DNA of 64,000 nucleotides from Sandaracinaceae bacterium (GTDB lineage: Bacteria; Myxococcota_A; Polyangia; Polyangiales; Houyiibacteriaceae), in contig JACKEJ010000008.1 of NCBI GenBank assembly GCA_020633055.1, positions 310,001 through 374,000 of the forward strand. The letters are read 5' to 3'. The position numbers and the translations under genes are program-made. Under the pieces are notes generated by a model. That model was not told the DNA's origin and made no database searches. It was given only the letters and a program-made list of their open reading frames with translations. Numbering within the stretch: the first letter of the stretch is position 1; every line of letters begins with the position of its first letter. Below, piece by piece: positions 24,121 through 35,252 of the stretch.

Positions 24121-25788
24121 TCAGAGCGTCTTCAGGAACTCCAGCAGGTCGGCCAGGGCCTCGGGGTCGCTGCCCCAGTCACGGCCGAGGAACATGAGCG
24201 TGTCGTGCCCGCCGTTGGAGCGGCCGGTGCGGGTCGTGTCGTAAGCGTGCGCGTATGGGTCGTTCACGCGCGAGGGCTGCCACTCGAAGCCGACGTCGCT
24301 CGTGTTGTAGTGCGTGGCGCCGCGCATGAACGAGGTGGGGCGCGACGATGGTACGAGCAGGTGGCGCAGCGTGGGCACCGACCCGTTGTGCAGGTAGGGC
24401 GCGCGCGCCCACAGACCTTGGAGCGGCAGCGCCAGGTAGCCGAGGCGGTTGGGGTCCGACACGGGCACGAGGATCTCCGCGTCGGTGGCCGCGCACAGCG
24501 TGCTGTCCGTGCAGGCCGAGCGCAGCGCCTGCAAGAGACGCGTGCGGCCCGCCGTGGTGATGGCGTGCGCGCGGTTCGGGTCGGTGCCGGTCACGGCCGG
24601 CGGGTACACGGTGTTCGCGCCCGGGTAGTGGCAGCTGGCGCAGTGCCCCTGGAACAGCGCAGCCCCGCGAGCCGCGCGCACGCCGTCGACGGGGAACGGG
24701 TACGGCGGAGGCGGCAGGTCGCGCGAGAACTCGGCCACCACGGCGGAGGGCTCGAAGTTGACCGCGAAGCCGAAGCCCACGGCGCCCACCGAGGCCGCGA
24801 GGTTGCGGTAGATGGCGTGCGGCATGCTGCCGTCCCACTCGGCCGCGGGGCGGTCGCGCTGGAGCCAGATGCTCATCACGTCGGCCTCGGCCGGGTTGGG
24901 CGGCATGATGGCGTCGAGCGTGGCGTCCGTCCCCGGGAGCAGCGCCTCGGGTAGCGTCTGCATGGCGAAGATGACCGCGAACGAGTCGAAGTAGCCGGGC
25001 CGGTCCAGAGCGAACGGGTCGGGCGCGTTCGCGTTGCGCGCGGTGCTGAACGTGAAGTCCAGCAGGACGCGCTCCTCCACCTGCCGACGCAGCTGGAGCG
25101 CCGTGCGCACCGTGGCCCCCGGGATGCCCGCGCCGAGGTCGTTCCAGCGCGGGTCTTCGGCGCTCTGCTCGAACGCGTTGAAGATGGCGTTCATGCGTGT
25201 GTTGGGGGCGCCGAACAGCAGGCGGTCCACTCCGTCGGGGCCCACCACGCGGCCCACGTGGCACGTGCCACACGCGATGACCGCGTAGTCCACCCCGGCG
25301 GAGCGGAAGGGGGCGATGCCGAGCGGAAGCGGGTTGCTGGGGTCGTACAGGTCCGGCCCGAGGCCCACGGCCGCGAACTTCTCCTCGGGTGGGCCCCAGA
25401 TGTCGGGCATGACCTCGGAGAAGCGGTCCACCGCGCGTCGCGGCACGCCGAAGCCGCCGAGGGGCGCGTAGAGCATGGTGCGCAGCGCGGCCTCGTTGTC
25501 GCTCAGGTAGGTATCGAGGGCGGCCTGCCGGCGCGCGCGCTCCTGCTCCCACCACGCGTAGCGGTCGACACCCTGGTCTGCGGGTGGGCCGCCGTCGTTG
25601 GCGGCGGCGTCGGTCGCGGCGTCATCCCGAACCGTCGCGTCGGACGTGCTCCCGTCCGCCGACACGGACGCGTCCGGCACGGGCCCCGCGTCGGCGCAGC
25701 CGCCCAGCGGCGTGAGGAGCAGCATGGCGACCAGCACCCGCGGGCAAACACGGCGTGAGCTGACGTGGGGGATGGAGGGGGGACGCAT
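24121..25788 (-). CDS. Di-haem c-type cytochrome lipoprotein, RoxA/RoxB-like
   Basis: A 555-residue exported lipoprotein (lipobox TPLGGC, Cys31). Two haem-binding motifs are present, CGTCH (173-177) and CASCH (383-387), about 210 residues apart. That spacing, and the segment WARAPYLHNGSVPTL near the C-terminus, fit the RoxA/RoxB rubber-oxygenase family better than bacterial MauG/CcpA peroxidases. Family members cleave polyisoprene or act as di-haem oxidases in the periplasm or outside the cell. An Asp/Ala/Thr-rich linker follows the lipid anchor. The ATG at 25788 is preferred to a TTG at 25797; a promoter lies directly before it. Confidence 0.85.
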   Translation of the reverse strand: MRPPSIPHVSSRRVCPRVLVAMLLLTPLGGCADAGPVPDASVSADGSTSDATVRDDAATDAAANDGGPPADQGVDRYAWWEQERARRQAALDTYLSDNEAALRTMLYAPLGGFGVPRRAVDRFSEVMPDIWGPPEEKFAAVGLGPDLYDPSNPLPLGIAPFRSAGVDYAVIACGTCHVGRVVGPDGVDRLLFGAPNTRMNAIFNAFEQSAEDPRWNDLGAGIPGATVRTALQLRRQVEERVLLDFTFSTARNANAPDPFALDRPGYFDSFAVIFAMQTLPEALLPGTDATLDAIMPPNPAEADVMSIWLQRDRPAAEWDGSMPHAIYRNLAASVGAVGFGFAVNFEPSAVVAEFSRDLPPPPYPFPVDGVRAARGAALFQGHCASCHYPGANTVYPPAVTGTDPNRAHAITTAGRTRLLQALRSACTDSTLCAATDAEILVPVSDPNRLGYLALPLQGLWARAPYLHNGSVPTLRHLLVPSSRPTSFMRGATHYNTSDVGFEWQPSRVNDPYAHAYDTTRTGRSNGGHDTLMFLGRDWGSDPEALADLLEFLKTL

Positions 25789-25796
25789 GAGAAACA

Positions 25797-25825
25797 ATAG
25801 TATGACTACTGTCTCTTGATATCAA
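25797..25825 (-). promoter_or_regulatory. Sigma-70-type promoter of the RoxA-like gene, leaderless
   Basis: On the minus strand TTGATA (25820-25825), a 17-bp spacer, then TACTAT (25797-25802) ending 8 nt before the ATG at 25788. A 12-bp palindrome, CTTGATATCAAG (25815-25826), covers the -35 box and could be an operator. Confidence 0.6.
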
Positions 25826-25854
25826 GGGTGGCGAAGGCGCGCGGTGAGGGGCGC

Positions 25855-27000
25855 TCATCCCCCATCTCCCACGAGTGATTCGGGTGCGGAGGGGCCCATG
25901 GCACCGAGGCGCACCCACACGGCCAGGCTGCCTTCCGCTTGGAACTGAGGAGCGGTGTGCAGCGCACCCAGCCCCATGATGTTGAGCCGGGCGCGCAGCA
26001 GGTGGACCGCGCCGCCGACCGAGGCGCGCAGCCCCACGCGCGGGTGGAGCTGCAGGGTGACGCCGAGCCCCGCCCACAGCGCGACGTCTGCGGCGTGGTC
26101 GACGCGGTCCATGTCCGAGCCGCGCCCTTGCCCGCGCACCCGCCACACGCGCCCGCCACCGCAGCCGGAGAGCGCCCACGCCGCACGCCCCTTCTCGGCG
26201 CACACGCCCAGCTCCGCGCCCAACGCGCGCCCGTCCACGCGCACGCCCGACACGGGCGCCGTGCTGGCCGCAGGTCCGGTCCAACGGAACGCCGCCACAA
26301 CCCCGAGCGAAGCGCGCGGCCGAGGGTGGAAGAGCGCGAGGCCCAACGCGCCGTCCGGGCGCAGCGCGGGGAGCAGGGGCGTGGCAAGCCCGAGCGCTGT
26401 GAACGCGTAGAAGCGGAGCGCGGGAGGTGCAGGGTCTCCCGCGAGCGGGCCCTCGTTGGGGTCTCCGGCCACGTCGGGATCGGAGGCAGGGTCGCGTTCG
26501 GATGGCACCTCGGGCGACGTCTCCGGGTCACCCGCGCCCACGTCCGGTGGCGGGTCCCCGGCGGCGTCGAGCACGGCCTGCTCCACCTGCTCGAAGGGGA
26601 CGTCCAACGCGATGGCGGCCAAGAGCACGCTCGCGCTCAGCAGCGCGGCGCAGTCCGGGTCGGTCAGCTCGCGCGCGGTCTCGCCCTCGGGCAACGACGC
26701 CAGGAAGTGCAGCGCGAAGCCGTCTGGGTGCGGGACGATCGACACGCGCACCTCGCCGCGCTCACGTTCGGTCGCGGCGAGGACGGGTGCGAAGCGCGCC
26801 TCGGCGCCACTCGCCGCGGGGCAGCGAGGAGTGACCTGGACGACCAGCGACGGGCGCGGCCGCGCGGGGTCGGGTGCGTCGTGCCCGGCCGGCGGAGTGG
26901 CGGGATCCCCGGTGCCCGTGGGCTGTGCCCCCGCCACGCGCGTGAGCACGAGCGTGAGCGCCACACCGCAGCAGCCCACCAGACAAAGCGCCCGTCGCAT
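25855..27000 (-). CDS. Exported protein of unknown function downstream of ECF sigma
   Basis: A 381-residue protein with a clear signal peptide (RALCLVGCCGVALTLVL, cleavage near AGA-QP). Residues about 40-140 form a globular part (SLVVQVTPRCPAASGAEARFA, VSIVPHPDGFALHFLASLPEG). An acidic Asp/Pro/Gly-rich linker (about 150-205) follows, then a Gly/Ala/Leu-rich C-terminal half with alternating beta segments that may form an outer-membrane barrel. The ATG at 27000 is preceded 5 nt upstream by TACGGT. The ECF sigma gene lies 67 bp upstream on the same strand, so the pair may be a regulator with its output. No known family recognised. Confidence 0.75.
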   Translation of the reverse strand: MRRALCLVGCCGVALTLVLTRVAGAQPTGTGDPATPPAGHDAPDPARPRPSLVVQVTPRCPAASGAEARFAPVLAATERERGEVRVSIVPHPDGFALHFLASLPEGETARELTDPDCAALLSASVLLAAIALDVPFEQVEQAVLDAAGDPPPDVGAGDPETSPEVPSERDPASDPDVAGDPNEGPLAGDPAPPALRFYAFTALGLATPLLPALRPDGALGLALFHPRPRASLGVVAAFRWTGPAASTAPVSGVRVDGRALGAELGVCAEKGRAAWALSGCGGGRVWRVRGQGRGSDMDRVDHAADVALWAGLGVTLQLHPRVGLRASVGGAVHLLRARLNIMGLGALHTAPQFQAEGSLAVWVRLGAMGPSAPESLVGDGG

Positions 27001-27005
27001 GCGCG

Positions 27006-27011
27006 CGACCG
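27006..27011 (-). promoter_or_regulatory. TACGGT -10-like element, leaderless start
   Basis: On the minus strand TACGGT ends 5 nt before the ATG at 27000, with no SD. Confidence 0.45.
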
Positions 27012-27067
27012 TATGGCGTGAGGCCGCCCGGCCGCAAGCCCAGAGGGAGGCTCGGGCGCCCACGGTC

Positions 27068-27523
27068 TCAGCTCGCGAGGACGCGCCGGCGGCCCGCGTG
27101 GCGAGCCTCCGCGTCCACCCGCTCGAGCGCCGCTCGGACGTCGCGCCGCGCGAGGCGCAGCCGGGAGTACACGGTGTTCACCGGGACACGCAGCGCGCGC
27201 GCCAGCTCGGGCGCGGGCACGTCCTCGAGGTCGTGCGCCAGCCACACGCGGCGGCGCTCCGCGTCCAGCTCTTGCGACACGCGCCGGAGCCGGAGCAGCG
27301 CGCGGCTCACGTCTGCCGCGTGCGACGGATCGGTGTGCACCCGGGGCTCGGTCGCATCATCGAGGGGCACACCCCGGCGCGCGCGCTTGCGCTCCAGCGC
27401 CACACGCCGCGCGATGCCGGTGACCCACGGGCGGACGGGTCGGCTCGGGTCGAAGCGCGAGGCCAGGCTGTGCACGCGCAGCAGCACATCGTGCAGGCAG
27501 TCCTCCGCGTCGTCCGGGGGCAC
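27068..27523 (-). CDS. ECF-type sigma factor, N-terminus truncated or misread
   Basis: Read from the only in-frame normal start (GTG at 27523) the protein has 151 residues: the second half of region 2 (DDAEDCLHDVLLRVHSL, RPWVTGIARRVALERKR) and region 4 (AERRRVWLAHDLEDV, ELARALRVPVNTVYSRLRLARR). The same frame continues upstream and encodes the missing first half of region 2 (LEALYRSERGYLLAQLRRWG) up to a stop at 27647-27649, but holds no ATG, GTG or TTG. A GTG at 27650 exists in another frame. So either a frameshift or a non-canonical start is present. The factor may be inactive or mis-sequenced. It lies 67 bp upstream of an exported-protein gene. Confidence 0.7.
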   Translation of the reverse strand: MPPDDAEDCLHDVLLRVHSLASRFDPSRPVRPWVTGIARRVALERKRARRGVPLDDATEPRVHTDPSHAADVSRALLRLRRVSQELDAERRRVWLAHDLEDVPAPELARALRVPVNTVYSRLRLARRDVRAALERVDAEARHAGRRRVLAS

Positions 27524-27833
27524 ACCCCAGCGGCGCAGCTGCGCCAGCAGGTAGCCGCGCTCCGAGCGATAGAGCGCCTCGAGGCCGACAGGCGCGAGGG
27601 GGCGCGCGGCGTCGCGCGCGGGAGCGCGAGCGAGCTTGGGCGTGGGTCACGGGGAACGGGCGAGAGAGGGTCCGAGAACGGAGCGCGTCACGCTGGGTGG
27701 GTGTGGCTCGACGGGCCCCCTCGTCACTCGTTCTGCATCGGGCGGCACACGGGGCCCACCGTCGGCGCCTATCGCCAGGTGCGCACCGCGTCGAGGCCCG
27801 CGCGGGGTTCGCGACGAGCCGAGCGACCGTCGT

Positions 27834-29597
27834 TCAGCGCAGCGTCACTCCCAGGTAGGCCGCTGGGCGCGTCGCGCCCCCGTCCGCGTAGGCGACCAGC
27901 GGCACGGTGCGCACGTCCTCGTTGGAGCTCCCTTGGTAGGCGCGCAGGGCATGGCCCACCGCGATGCCGGCCGCGAAGTCGCGGTGCACGAGCCCGGCCG
28001 GGGGGGTCACGTCCACCAGCCGCGTGCCCGTCTGCACGCAGTTGCGGCGGTACTGGATGGTGCCGTCCGGGAGGATGCGGTGGATGCGGTTGGTCTCGGT
28101 GCACTGCAGCACGGGCACCTCGACCCGCTGCGTACGGAAGGTCACGCGCACGTCCTCGCCGCGCGGGGTCAGCGTCGCCACCACGCCCTCCACCACGGAC
28201 GAGCTGTAGTCGCCCACGTCACGCACCCAGCTCACGCCGTCGCGCATGAGCGCGAAGGGGCGCAGCCCGCGCGCCGTGTACGGGAAGCGCGGGTTGTCGC
28301 GCACGGCCACGGCGGCCGCGCGGCGCACGGCGTTCAGCGCGGCCACCCGCGGACCGCGCTGGGTCTGCGCGGGCTGCAGCAGCTGGGCCAACGCCACGGC
28401 GTGAGCGCGCTCGCCGGCCTCCAGCTCACAGCGGTAGTAGGCGGCGGCCAGCACCGAGCCCGCGGGCGTGTCCACCGAGGCCTCCACGTCTTCTGGGCTC
28501 GCCGGGCGCTGCCCCTCGAGGTAGTCGTGCCACGCGCGGCGCAGCTCCGGGGCGCACCCGCGCACGGCCCCGGGGCCGCCTTGAGCCAGACGCAGCTCGA
28601 ACTCGAAGGCCTGCTCCATGGCGGCGCGGTTCTCGGCGTGCGCGCGGGTCCACTCGGTGAAGGCCGCTTCGCCCAGCGTGGTGACCATCGGGAGCAGCTC
28701 GGGCACGCGCGCCCCGAGCGCGCGGAAGGCCGTGTCGTGCAGCTGCGCCAGGCGCTTGGTGCGGAAGAACTGCACGCGCGCGAACACCCGCTCGGTCTCG
28801 TCCAGGCGGGACGCGGAGAGCGCCTGCTCGAAGGCGCGCGGATCGAGCGCGAGGGCGTCGTGCCGCACCTGCACCCAGCCGGCGAGCTCTTGGTCGCGCA
28901 GCAGGTCGTCGGGGGCGATGCCCGCGCTGCCGAGCGGCCGGGCGTAGGGCGCGCGGTCCCAGGACGCCACGTTCCACACCAGCGCAGCGCGCAGCAGCTC
29001 GTCGGGGAGCGCCTCGGCGCGGTCCAGCCAGTAGAGCATCTCGTCCGCCTGCACGCCGCGGTTGCCACACACGAACATGCCCACCGCGCTGCGGGCCGCG
29101 CGCTCAGGCGCTGGCATGGTGGTGTCCTGCGCGTAGCCGGCGCAGCGCAGCTCGGCCCGGCGGTCGCTCGCGGTCAGCGCGTAGCCCAGCAGCGCGTCGA
29201 GCGCGGTGTCGGGCATGTCGGTCTCGTTCACGAGCAGCTGCCGGTAGGCGGCCAGCCACGCCTGCTGGTGCGCGTCGCGGGGGAACGAGCACGCGAAGCG
29301 CGCCGCGAAGGTGAGGTCGCCCAGGTCGTGCGCGGGCTTGAAGTTGGTGCTGCCACCCTCCGCCAGCCGGCGCAGGTTGAGCACGTCGCGCAGCTTGTTC
29401 TCACGCGCCTCACGCGCCTCGAGGGGCTCGAAGCCGGGTCTGCAGAAGCCCGGCGCGGCGGGCGCGACGGTGCGCACCCCGTTCGCGGCGCGCAGGCGCA
29501 GGGCGTCGGGCACGGGCGGGACCTCTTGTGCGCGGGCCCGGGGCGCAAAGGACGCGCACAGCAGAAGGGCGCCCAGCGCTCCCAGCGCACTCAGCAT
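27834..29597 (-). CDS. Exported protein of unknown function, helical repeats
   Basis: A 587-residue protein with signal peptide (SALGALGALLLCASFAPRARA, cleavage before QEV). The mature part is mostly alpha-helical with Ala/Arg/Glu-rich segments (AWLAAYRQLLVN, EMLYWLDRAEALPDELL) that resemble degenerate TPR-like repeats, and eight or more scattered Cys. The last 120 residues are beta-rich (VVEGVVATLTPRGEDVRVTFRTQRVEV, VQTGTRLVDVTPPAG). It is likely periplasmic. The ATG at 29597 is chosen because it starts the signal peptide; an ATG at 29729 would add 44 residues without signal character. No family recognised. Confidence 0.8.
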   Translation of the reverse strand: MLSALGALGALLLCASFAPRARAQEVPPVPDALRLRAANGVRTVAPAAPGFCRPGFEPLEAREARENKLRDVLNLRRLAEGGSTNFKPAHDLGDLTFAARFACSFPRDAHQQAWLAAYRQLLVNETDMPDTALDALLGYALTASDRRAELRCAGYAQDTTMPAPERAARSAVGMFVCGNRGVQADEMLYWLDRAEALPDELLRAALVWNVASWDRAPYARPLGSAGIAPDDLLRDQELAGWVQVRHDALALDPRAFEQALSASRLDETERVFARVQFFRTKRLAQLHDTAFRALGARVPELLPMVTTLGEAAFTEWTRAHAENRAAMEQAFEFELRLAQGGPGAVRGCAPELRRAWHDYLEGQRPASPEDVEASVDTPAGSVLAAAYYRCELEAGERAHAVALAQLLQPAQTQRGPRVAALNAVRRAAAVAVRDNPRFPYTARGLRPFALMRDGVSWVRDVGDYSSSVVEGVVATLTPRGEDVRVTFRTQRVEVPVLQCTETNRIHRILPDGTIQYRRNCVQTGTRLVDVTPPAGLVHRDFAAGIAVGHALRAYQGSSNEDVRTVPLVAYADGGATRPAAYLGVTLR

Positions 29598-29801
29598 CGA
29601 CTGACGTGCGACGCGCGGGCGGCCCGGCACCGATGTGTGAGCGAACGGACCATGTTCAGCGGGCTGCGAACGGAGAGCCGACAGCGAGCGCGGAGCGCGT
29701 GGGGCGCAGAGGAGCGAGTGTGTACCCATGCCCCTCTTGCGGCGGGCGACCGGGACCCGTCACGAATTCGACACGGCTCCGCACGGCCTCACACCCGAGG
29801 C

Positions 29802-32171
<2,370 letters not shown>

Positions 32172-32288
32172 CGACGCGTTCAGCCATCGCGGGCAGCGCT
32201 TGTCAACCCAGGCGCGGCGGGGCGCGAGAGACCGCGCCGGCCTACCGCGTGACGAGGAGCCGCGCGCGGTCCACGTGGGCGATGGCGT

Positions 32289-32307
32289 TGGTTGACAGCA
32301 TCAACCA
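32289..32307. promoter_or_regulatory. MarR-type operator overlapping a -35 box
   Basis: TGGTTGA-cagca-TCAACCA is a perfect 7-bp inverted repeat. It contains TTGACA (32292-32297), a consensus -35 for the MarR gene, and lies 20 bp before its ATG (32327) and 118 bp before the divergent UvrA-like start. Autorepression is the simplest reading. Confidence 0.65.
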
Positions 32308-32326
32308 TTGGCCCCACGCTCGGGTC

Positions 32327-32815
32327 ATGGCACGGATGATGGCGCCCACACGCGGCGAGCAGCTGCGGCCCGAGCTGGATCTCACGCGCACTGTGGGGTA
32401 CCTCAGCGCGCGCGTGGGGCAGGCCTTCCAGCGCTCGTTGGTCACCAAGCTGCGCGCCGCCGGCTACAGCATCACCGTGGAGGAGTGGCGCCTGATGCGC
32501 GCGCTCTGGGCCGAGGACGGCCTGCCGCAGGCGCGCCTGGGGGAGCTCGCGCTCAAGGACAAGGGGCAGCTCAGCCGCATGATCTCGCGCCTGGTGAGTG
32601 AGGGCTGGGTCGAGCGGCGCGTGGACCTGGCCGACCGGCGCACGCCGCGCATCCACCTCACCGCGGCGGGCCGCCGGCTGGAGGCCAAGCTGCTGCCCCT
32701 GGGAGGCGCCGTGCGCGCCAGCGCCGTGCGTGGCATCGACGAACACACCCTGGCTGCGGCGGTCTCGGCCCTCGAGCAGATGCAGCGCAACCTCGACACG
32801 GAGAGCCCCTCATGA
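32327..32815 (+). CDS. MarR-family transcriptional regulator
   Basis: A 162-residue winged-helix protein: VGYLSARVGQAFQRSL (dimerisation helix), ITVEEWRLMRALWAEDGLPQARLGELALKDKGQLSRMISRLVSEGWVERR (recognition helix then wing, DRRTPRIHLT), and a C-terminal dimerisation helix. It is a typical ligand-responsive repressor of efflux and resistance genes. ATGs at 32327, 32336 and 32339 are all near; an upstream ATG at 32282 would put the operator inside the gene, so I prefer 32327. It is divergent from the UvrA-like gene and overlaps the next gene by ATGA. Confidence 0.9.
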   Translation: MARMMAPTRGEQLRPELDLTRTVGYLSARVGQAFQRSLVTKLRAAGYSITVEEWRLMRALWAEDGLPQARLGELALKDKGQLSRMISRLVSEGWVERRVDLADRRTPRIHLTAAGRRLEAKLLPLGGAVRASAVRGIDEHTLAAAVSALEQMQRNLDTESPS

Positions 32816-33177
32816 CGACGCCTCGTCAGTCCATGCCCGAGACCCGCGAGGCCCTGCAAGAGCGCGCCCGCGTGGTCGAGCTCGAGCGCCAGCGCCTGGT
32901 GCAGCTGCGCGACGCGGCCGTGCGCGACCGCAACAACGCCGCGAAGCTGAGCGTGCTGGTCATCCTGGCCGTGCCCGCCTTCGTCTTCTGGGGCTTCTGG
33001 ATCGCGCTGGCCGTGGTCATCCAGGTCATCCTGCTGGTGGTGGGCACCTGGTACATCACGGGCGTCCACATCCTCGAGTACAACGGCAACCTGGTGGACT
33101 GCGAGCACGACCAGGTGCTCATCAAGGAGCTGCTGGGACGCGTGGAGGCTGGGGCAGGGCAGGACGCGGCGGGGTGA
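32812..33177 (+). CDS. Small two-helix membrane protein of unknown function
   Basis: A 121-residue protein. A charged coiled-coil-like N-terminus (about 10-43: EALQERARVVELERQRLVQL) is followed by two adjacent membrane helices (about 46-82: LSVLVILAVPAFVFWGFWIALAVVIQVILLVV) and a short hydrophilic tail. Its ATG overlaps the stop of the MarR gene by four bases, so it is translationally coupled to the regulator. It may work with the divergent UvrA-like protein in drug tolerance, but that is only inference from position. Confidence 0.75.
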   Translation: MTTPRQSMPETREALQERARVVELERQRLVQLRDAAVRDRNNAAKLSVLVILAVPAFVFWGFWIALAVVIQVILLVVGTWYITGVHILEYNGNLVDCEHDQVLIKELLGRVEAGAGQDAAG

Positions 33178-33320
33178 AGGGGCGGTCTCGAGTCGGGCTG
33201 GCTGACTGGGCGACTCTGGACTCGAGGGGATGTGTCGAGCGAGGCCGGCTGACCGGGAGGCCACCAAGGCCAGGCAGCTGGGGTGGTTGATGGTAAGGCT
33301 GGTGGCTGATGGTGATGGAG

Positions 33321-33596
33321 GGCACCAGGCTGAAGCCTGGTGCCCCGGAGCTGCAGCGTTACCTACAAGTCCGCCCCACTACGGGGGCGGACTGGGTGGT
33401 CGAGAGCCGCGGAAGGCCGGAGACGCGGTGGCACGTCCGAGATTGCGCACGGCCTGCGTGCATTCGAACGTGCAGACTGGGGTGAGCAACGACCTAGCTC
33501 GACACCGAAGCCAACCACGCCGTAGTCCGCCCCCGAAGTGGGGCGGACTTTCAGACAGCCATGCAGCCTGGGGCACCAGGCTTCAGCCTGGTGCCC
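33321..33596. repeat. Paired palindromic element, copy A
   Basis: Left arm: palindrome P at 33321-33344 (arms GGCACCAGGCT and AGCCTGGTGCC) and palindrome Q at 33368-33393 (AGTCCGCCCC, five bases, GGGGGCGGACT). After about 130 bp of unrelated sequence follow Q (33524-33549) and P (33571-33596) in reverse order and orientation. The two arms, about 73 bp each, are imperfect inverted repeats, and flanking GGTGATGG and CCATCACC extend the symmetry. Copy B at 38527 has the same layout with a different core. Confidence 0.85.
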
Positions 33597-33700
33597 CCAT
33601 CACCATCAACCTGACCAAAGCGACCAAAGTCGCCAAGTCCACGACCGTCCGATCAGCAGCCCCACAGCAAGCCGTGGGTCGTGGAGCACCGGGACCCACC

Positions 33701-33718
33701 CCGACACTCGTGTGTCGG
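33701..33718. terminator. Hairpin downstream of the permease gene
   Basis: CCGACAC-tcgt-GTGTCGG is a perfect 7-bp stem 3 bp past the permease stop (minus strand). It has no U-tract. It shares the GTGTGTCGGA core with the hairpin at 7509-7530. Confidence 0.4.
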
Positions 33719-33721
33719 AAG

Positions 33722-35245
33722 TCACTGAGGCTCTGAGGGCTCACCCGATGCGCCACCCTCGTCGGGCTCGTTGCGCAGCACGCTGTGCTTGGCGCTGTAA
33801 CCGAAGTAGATGAGCAGGCCGATCCCCAGCCAGCCCACCAGGCGCAGCCAGTTCTCCACCGGCAGCGAGAGCATCAGGAACACGCACATGCCCACGCCCA
33901 GCAGCGGCACCACGGGCACCCACGGGCAGCGGAAGGGGCGCGGCAGCTCGGGGTGCGTGCGGCGCAGCACCAGCACGGCCACGCACACCACCACGAACGC
34001 GAAGAGCGTGCCGATGTTCACCAGCTCGGCCAGCACGCGCAGCGGCAGCAGGCCGGCCAGCAGCGCCACGAACGCGCCGGTGAGGATGGACGACTTCCAC
34101 GGTGTGCGGAACTTCTCGTGCACGGCCGAGAAGAAGGACTTGGGCACAAGTCCGTCGCGCGCCATGGCCAGCATCACGCGCGGCTGGCTGAGCATGAGCA
34201 CCAGCAGCACGGAGGTGATGCCCGCCAGCGCGCCCGCCGCGATGAGCAGCTGCGCCCAGGGCATGCCGATGGCCGCGAACGCCGCGGGGATGGGCGCGTC
34301 GATGTCGATCTGGTCGTAGGGGACCATGCCCGTGATGACGGCCGAGACCGCGATGTAGAGCAGGGTGCACAGCACCAGCGAGACGATGATGCCGATGGGC
34401 ACGTCACGCTGCGGGTTCTTGGCCTCCTCCGCGTGCGTGGAGACCGAGTCGAAGCCGATGTACGCGAAGAAGATGGTGGCCGCGCCCGCCATCATGCCGA
34501 GCGGCTCGCCGCCCGCGCCGGTCTGCCCGAACACGTGCCCGAACACCGCGACGCCCGAGTAGCCGAAGGGCGCGAAGGGGGTCCAGTTGGACGTGTCGAT
34601 GTGCTGCACGCCCACGGCGATGACGAACAGCACGATGCCCAGCTTGACCGCCACCATGACGTTGTTGAACGTCACGCTCTCCTTGATGCCCTTCACGAGC
34701 ACCACCGTGACCAAGCCCGACACCAGCACCGCGGGCAGGTCCAGCCACGAGCCCGTCGCGGCCAGCTGCCCGGTGGTCGGGTCGTAATCGAAGGGCCCTG
34801 TCCGAAACACCTGGGGCAGCTGCGCCCCAAAGATGCCAATCAGGTTCTGGAAGTAGTGCGACCAGCCGTGCGCCACCGTGGCCGACGCCACCGCGTACTC
34901 CAGCACCAGGTCCCAGCCGATGATCCACGCCGCCAGCTCGCCCAGCGTGGCGTAGGCGTACGTGTAGGCGGACCCCGCCACCGGCACCATGGCCGCGAAC
35001 TCCGCGTAGCACAGCGCCGCGAAGACACAGGCCACGCCCGCGAAGGCGTACGACAGCATCACCGCCGGACCCGCCTTGTCGTGCGCCGCCACACCCGTCA
35101 GCACGAAGATGCCCGTCCCGATGATGGCCCCCACCCCGAGGCTCGAGAGCGACACAGGCCCCAGCACGCGGTGCAGCCGGTTGTCCCCGGCCATCTCGTC
35201 CAGGATCCGCTTGATGGGCTTGCGCGTCGACATGGGCTTTGCCAT
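33722..35245 (-). CDS. Amino-acid permease, APC superfamily (cationic amino-acid transporter type)
   Basis: A 507-residue transporter with twelve or more hydrophobic helices. The N-terminal part shows the APC signature (LGPVSLSSLGVGAIIGTGIFVLTG, then YAEFAAMVPVAGSAYTYAYATLGELAAWIIGWDLVLEY), and FFAYIGFDSVSTHAEEAKNPQRDVPIGI is the typical middle segment of YfnA/CAT-type proteins. It takes up amino acids at the inner membrane by proton coupling or exchange; the substrate cannot be set. The ATG at 35245 (MAKPMSTRK) is supported by TACCGT 7 nt upstream; the ATG at 35299 would add an unlikely hydrophilic extension. Confidence 0.93.
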   Translation of the reverse strand: MAKPMSTRKPIKRILDEMAGDNRLHRVLGPVSLSSLGVGAIIGTGIFVLTGVAAHDKAGPAVMLSYAFAGVACVFAALCYAEFAAMVPVAGSAYTYAYATLGELAAWIIGWDLVLEYAVASATVAHGWSHYFQNLIGIFGAQLPQVFRTGPFDYDPTTGQLAATGSWLDLPAVLVSGLVTVVLVKGIKESVTFNNVMVAVKLGIVLFVIAVGVQHIDTSNWTPFAPFGYSGVAVFGHVFGQTGAGGEPLGMMAGAATIFFAYIGFDSVSTHAEEAKNPQRDVPIGIIVSLVLCTLLYIAVSAVITGMVPYDQIDIDAPIPAAFAAIGMPWAQLLIAAGALAGITSVLLVLMLSQPRVMLAMARDGLVPKSFFSAVHEKFRTPWKSSILTGAFVALLAGLLPLRVLAELVNIGTLFAFVVVCVAVLVLRRTHPELPRPFRCPWVPVVPLLGVGMCVFLMLSLPVENWLRLVGWLGIGLLIYFGYSAKHSVLRNEPDEGGASGEPSEPQ

Positions 35246-35252
35246 GGCCGGG

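Larger units (their letters stand above)
33178..33720. other. Long intergenic region without a gene
   Basis: No credible coding frame is present between the small membrane protein and the permease. The region holds a paired palindromic element at 33321-33596 and a hairpin at 33701. It also holds an outlying inverted pair (CTCGAGTC near 33185 and GACTCGAG near 33220). Confidence 0.7.
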
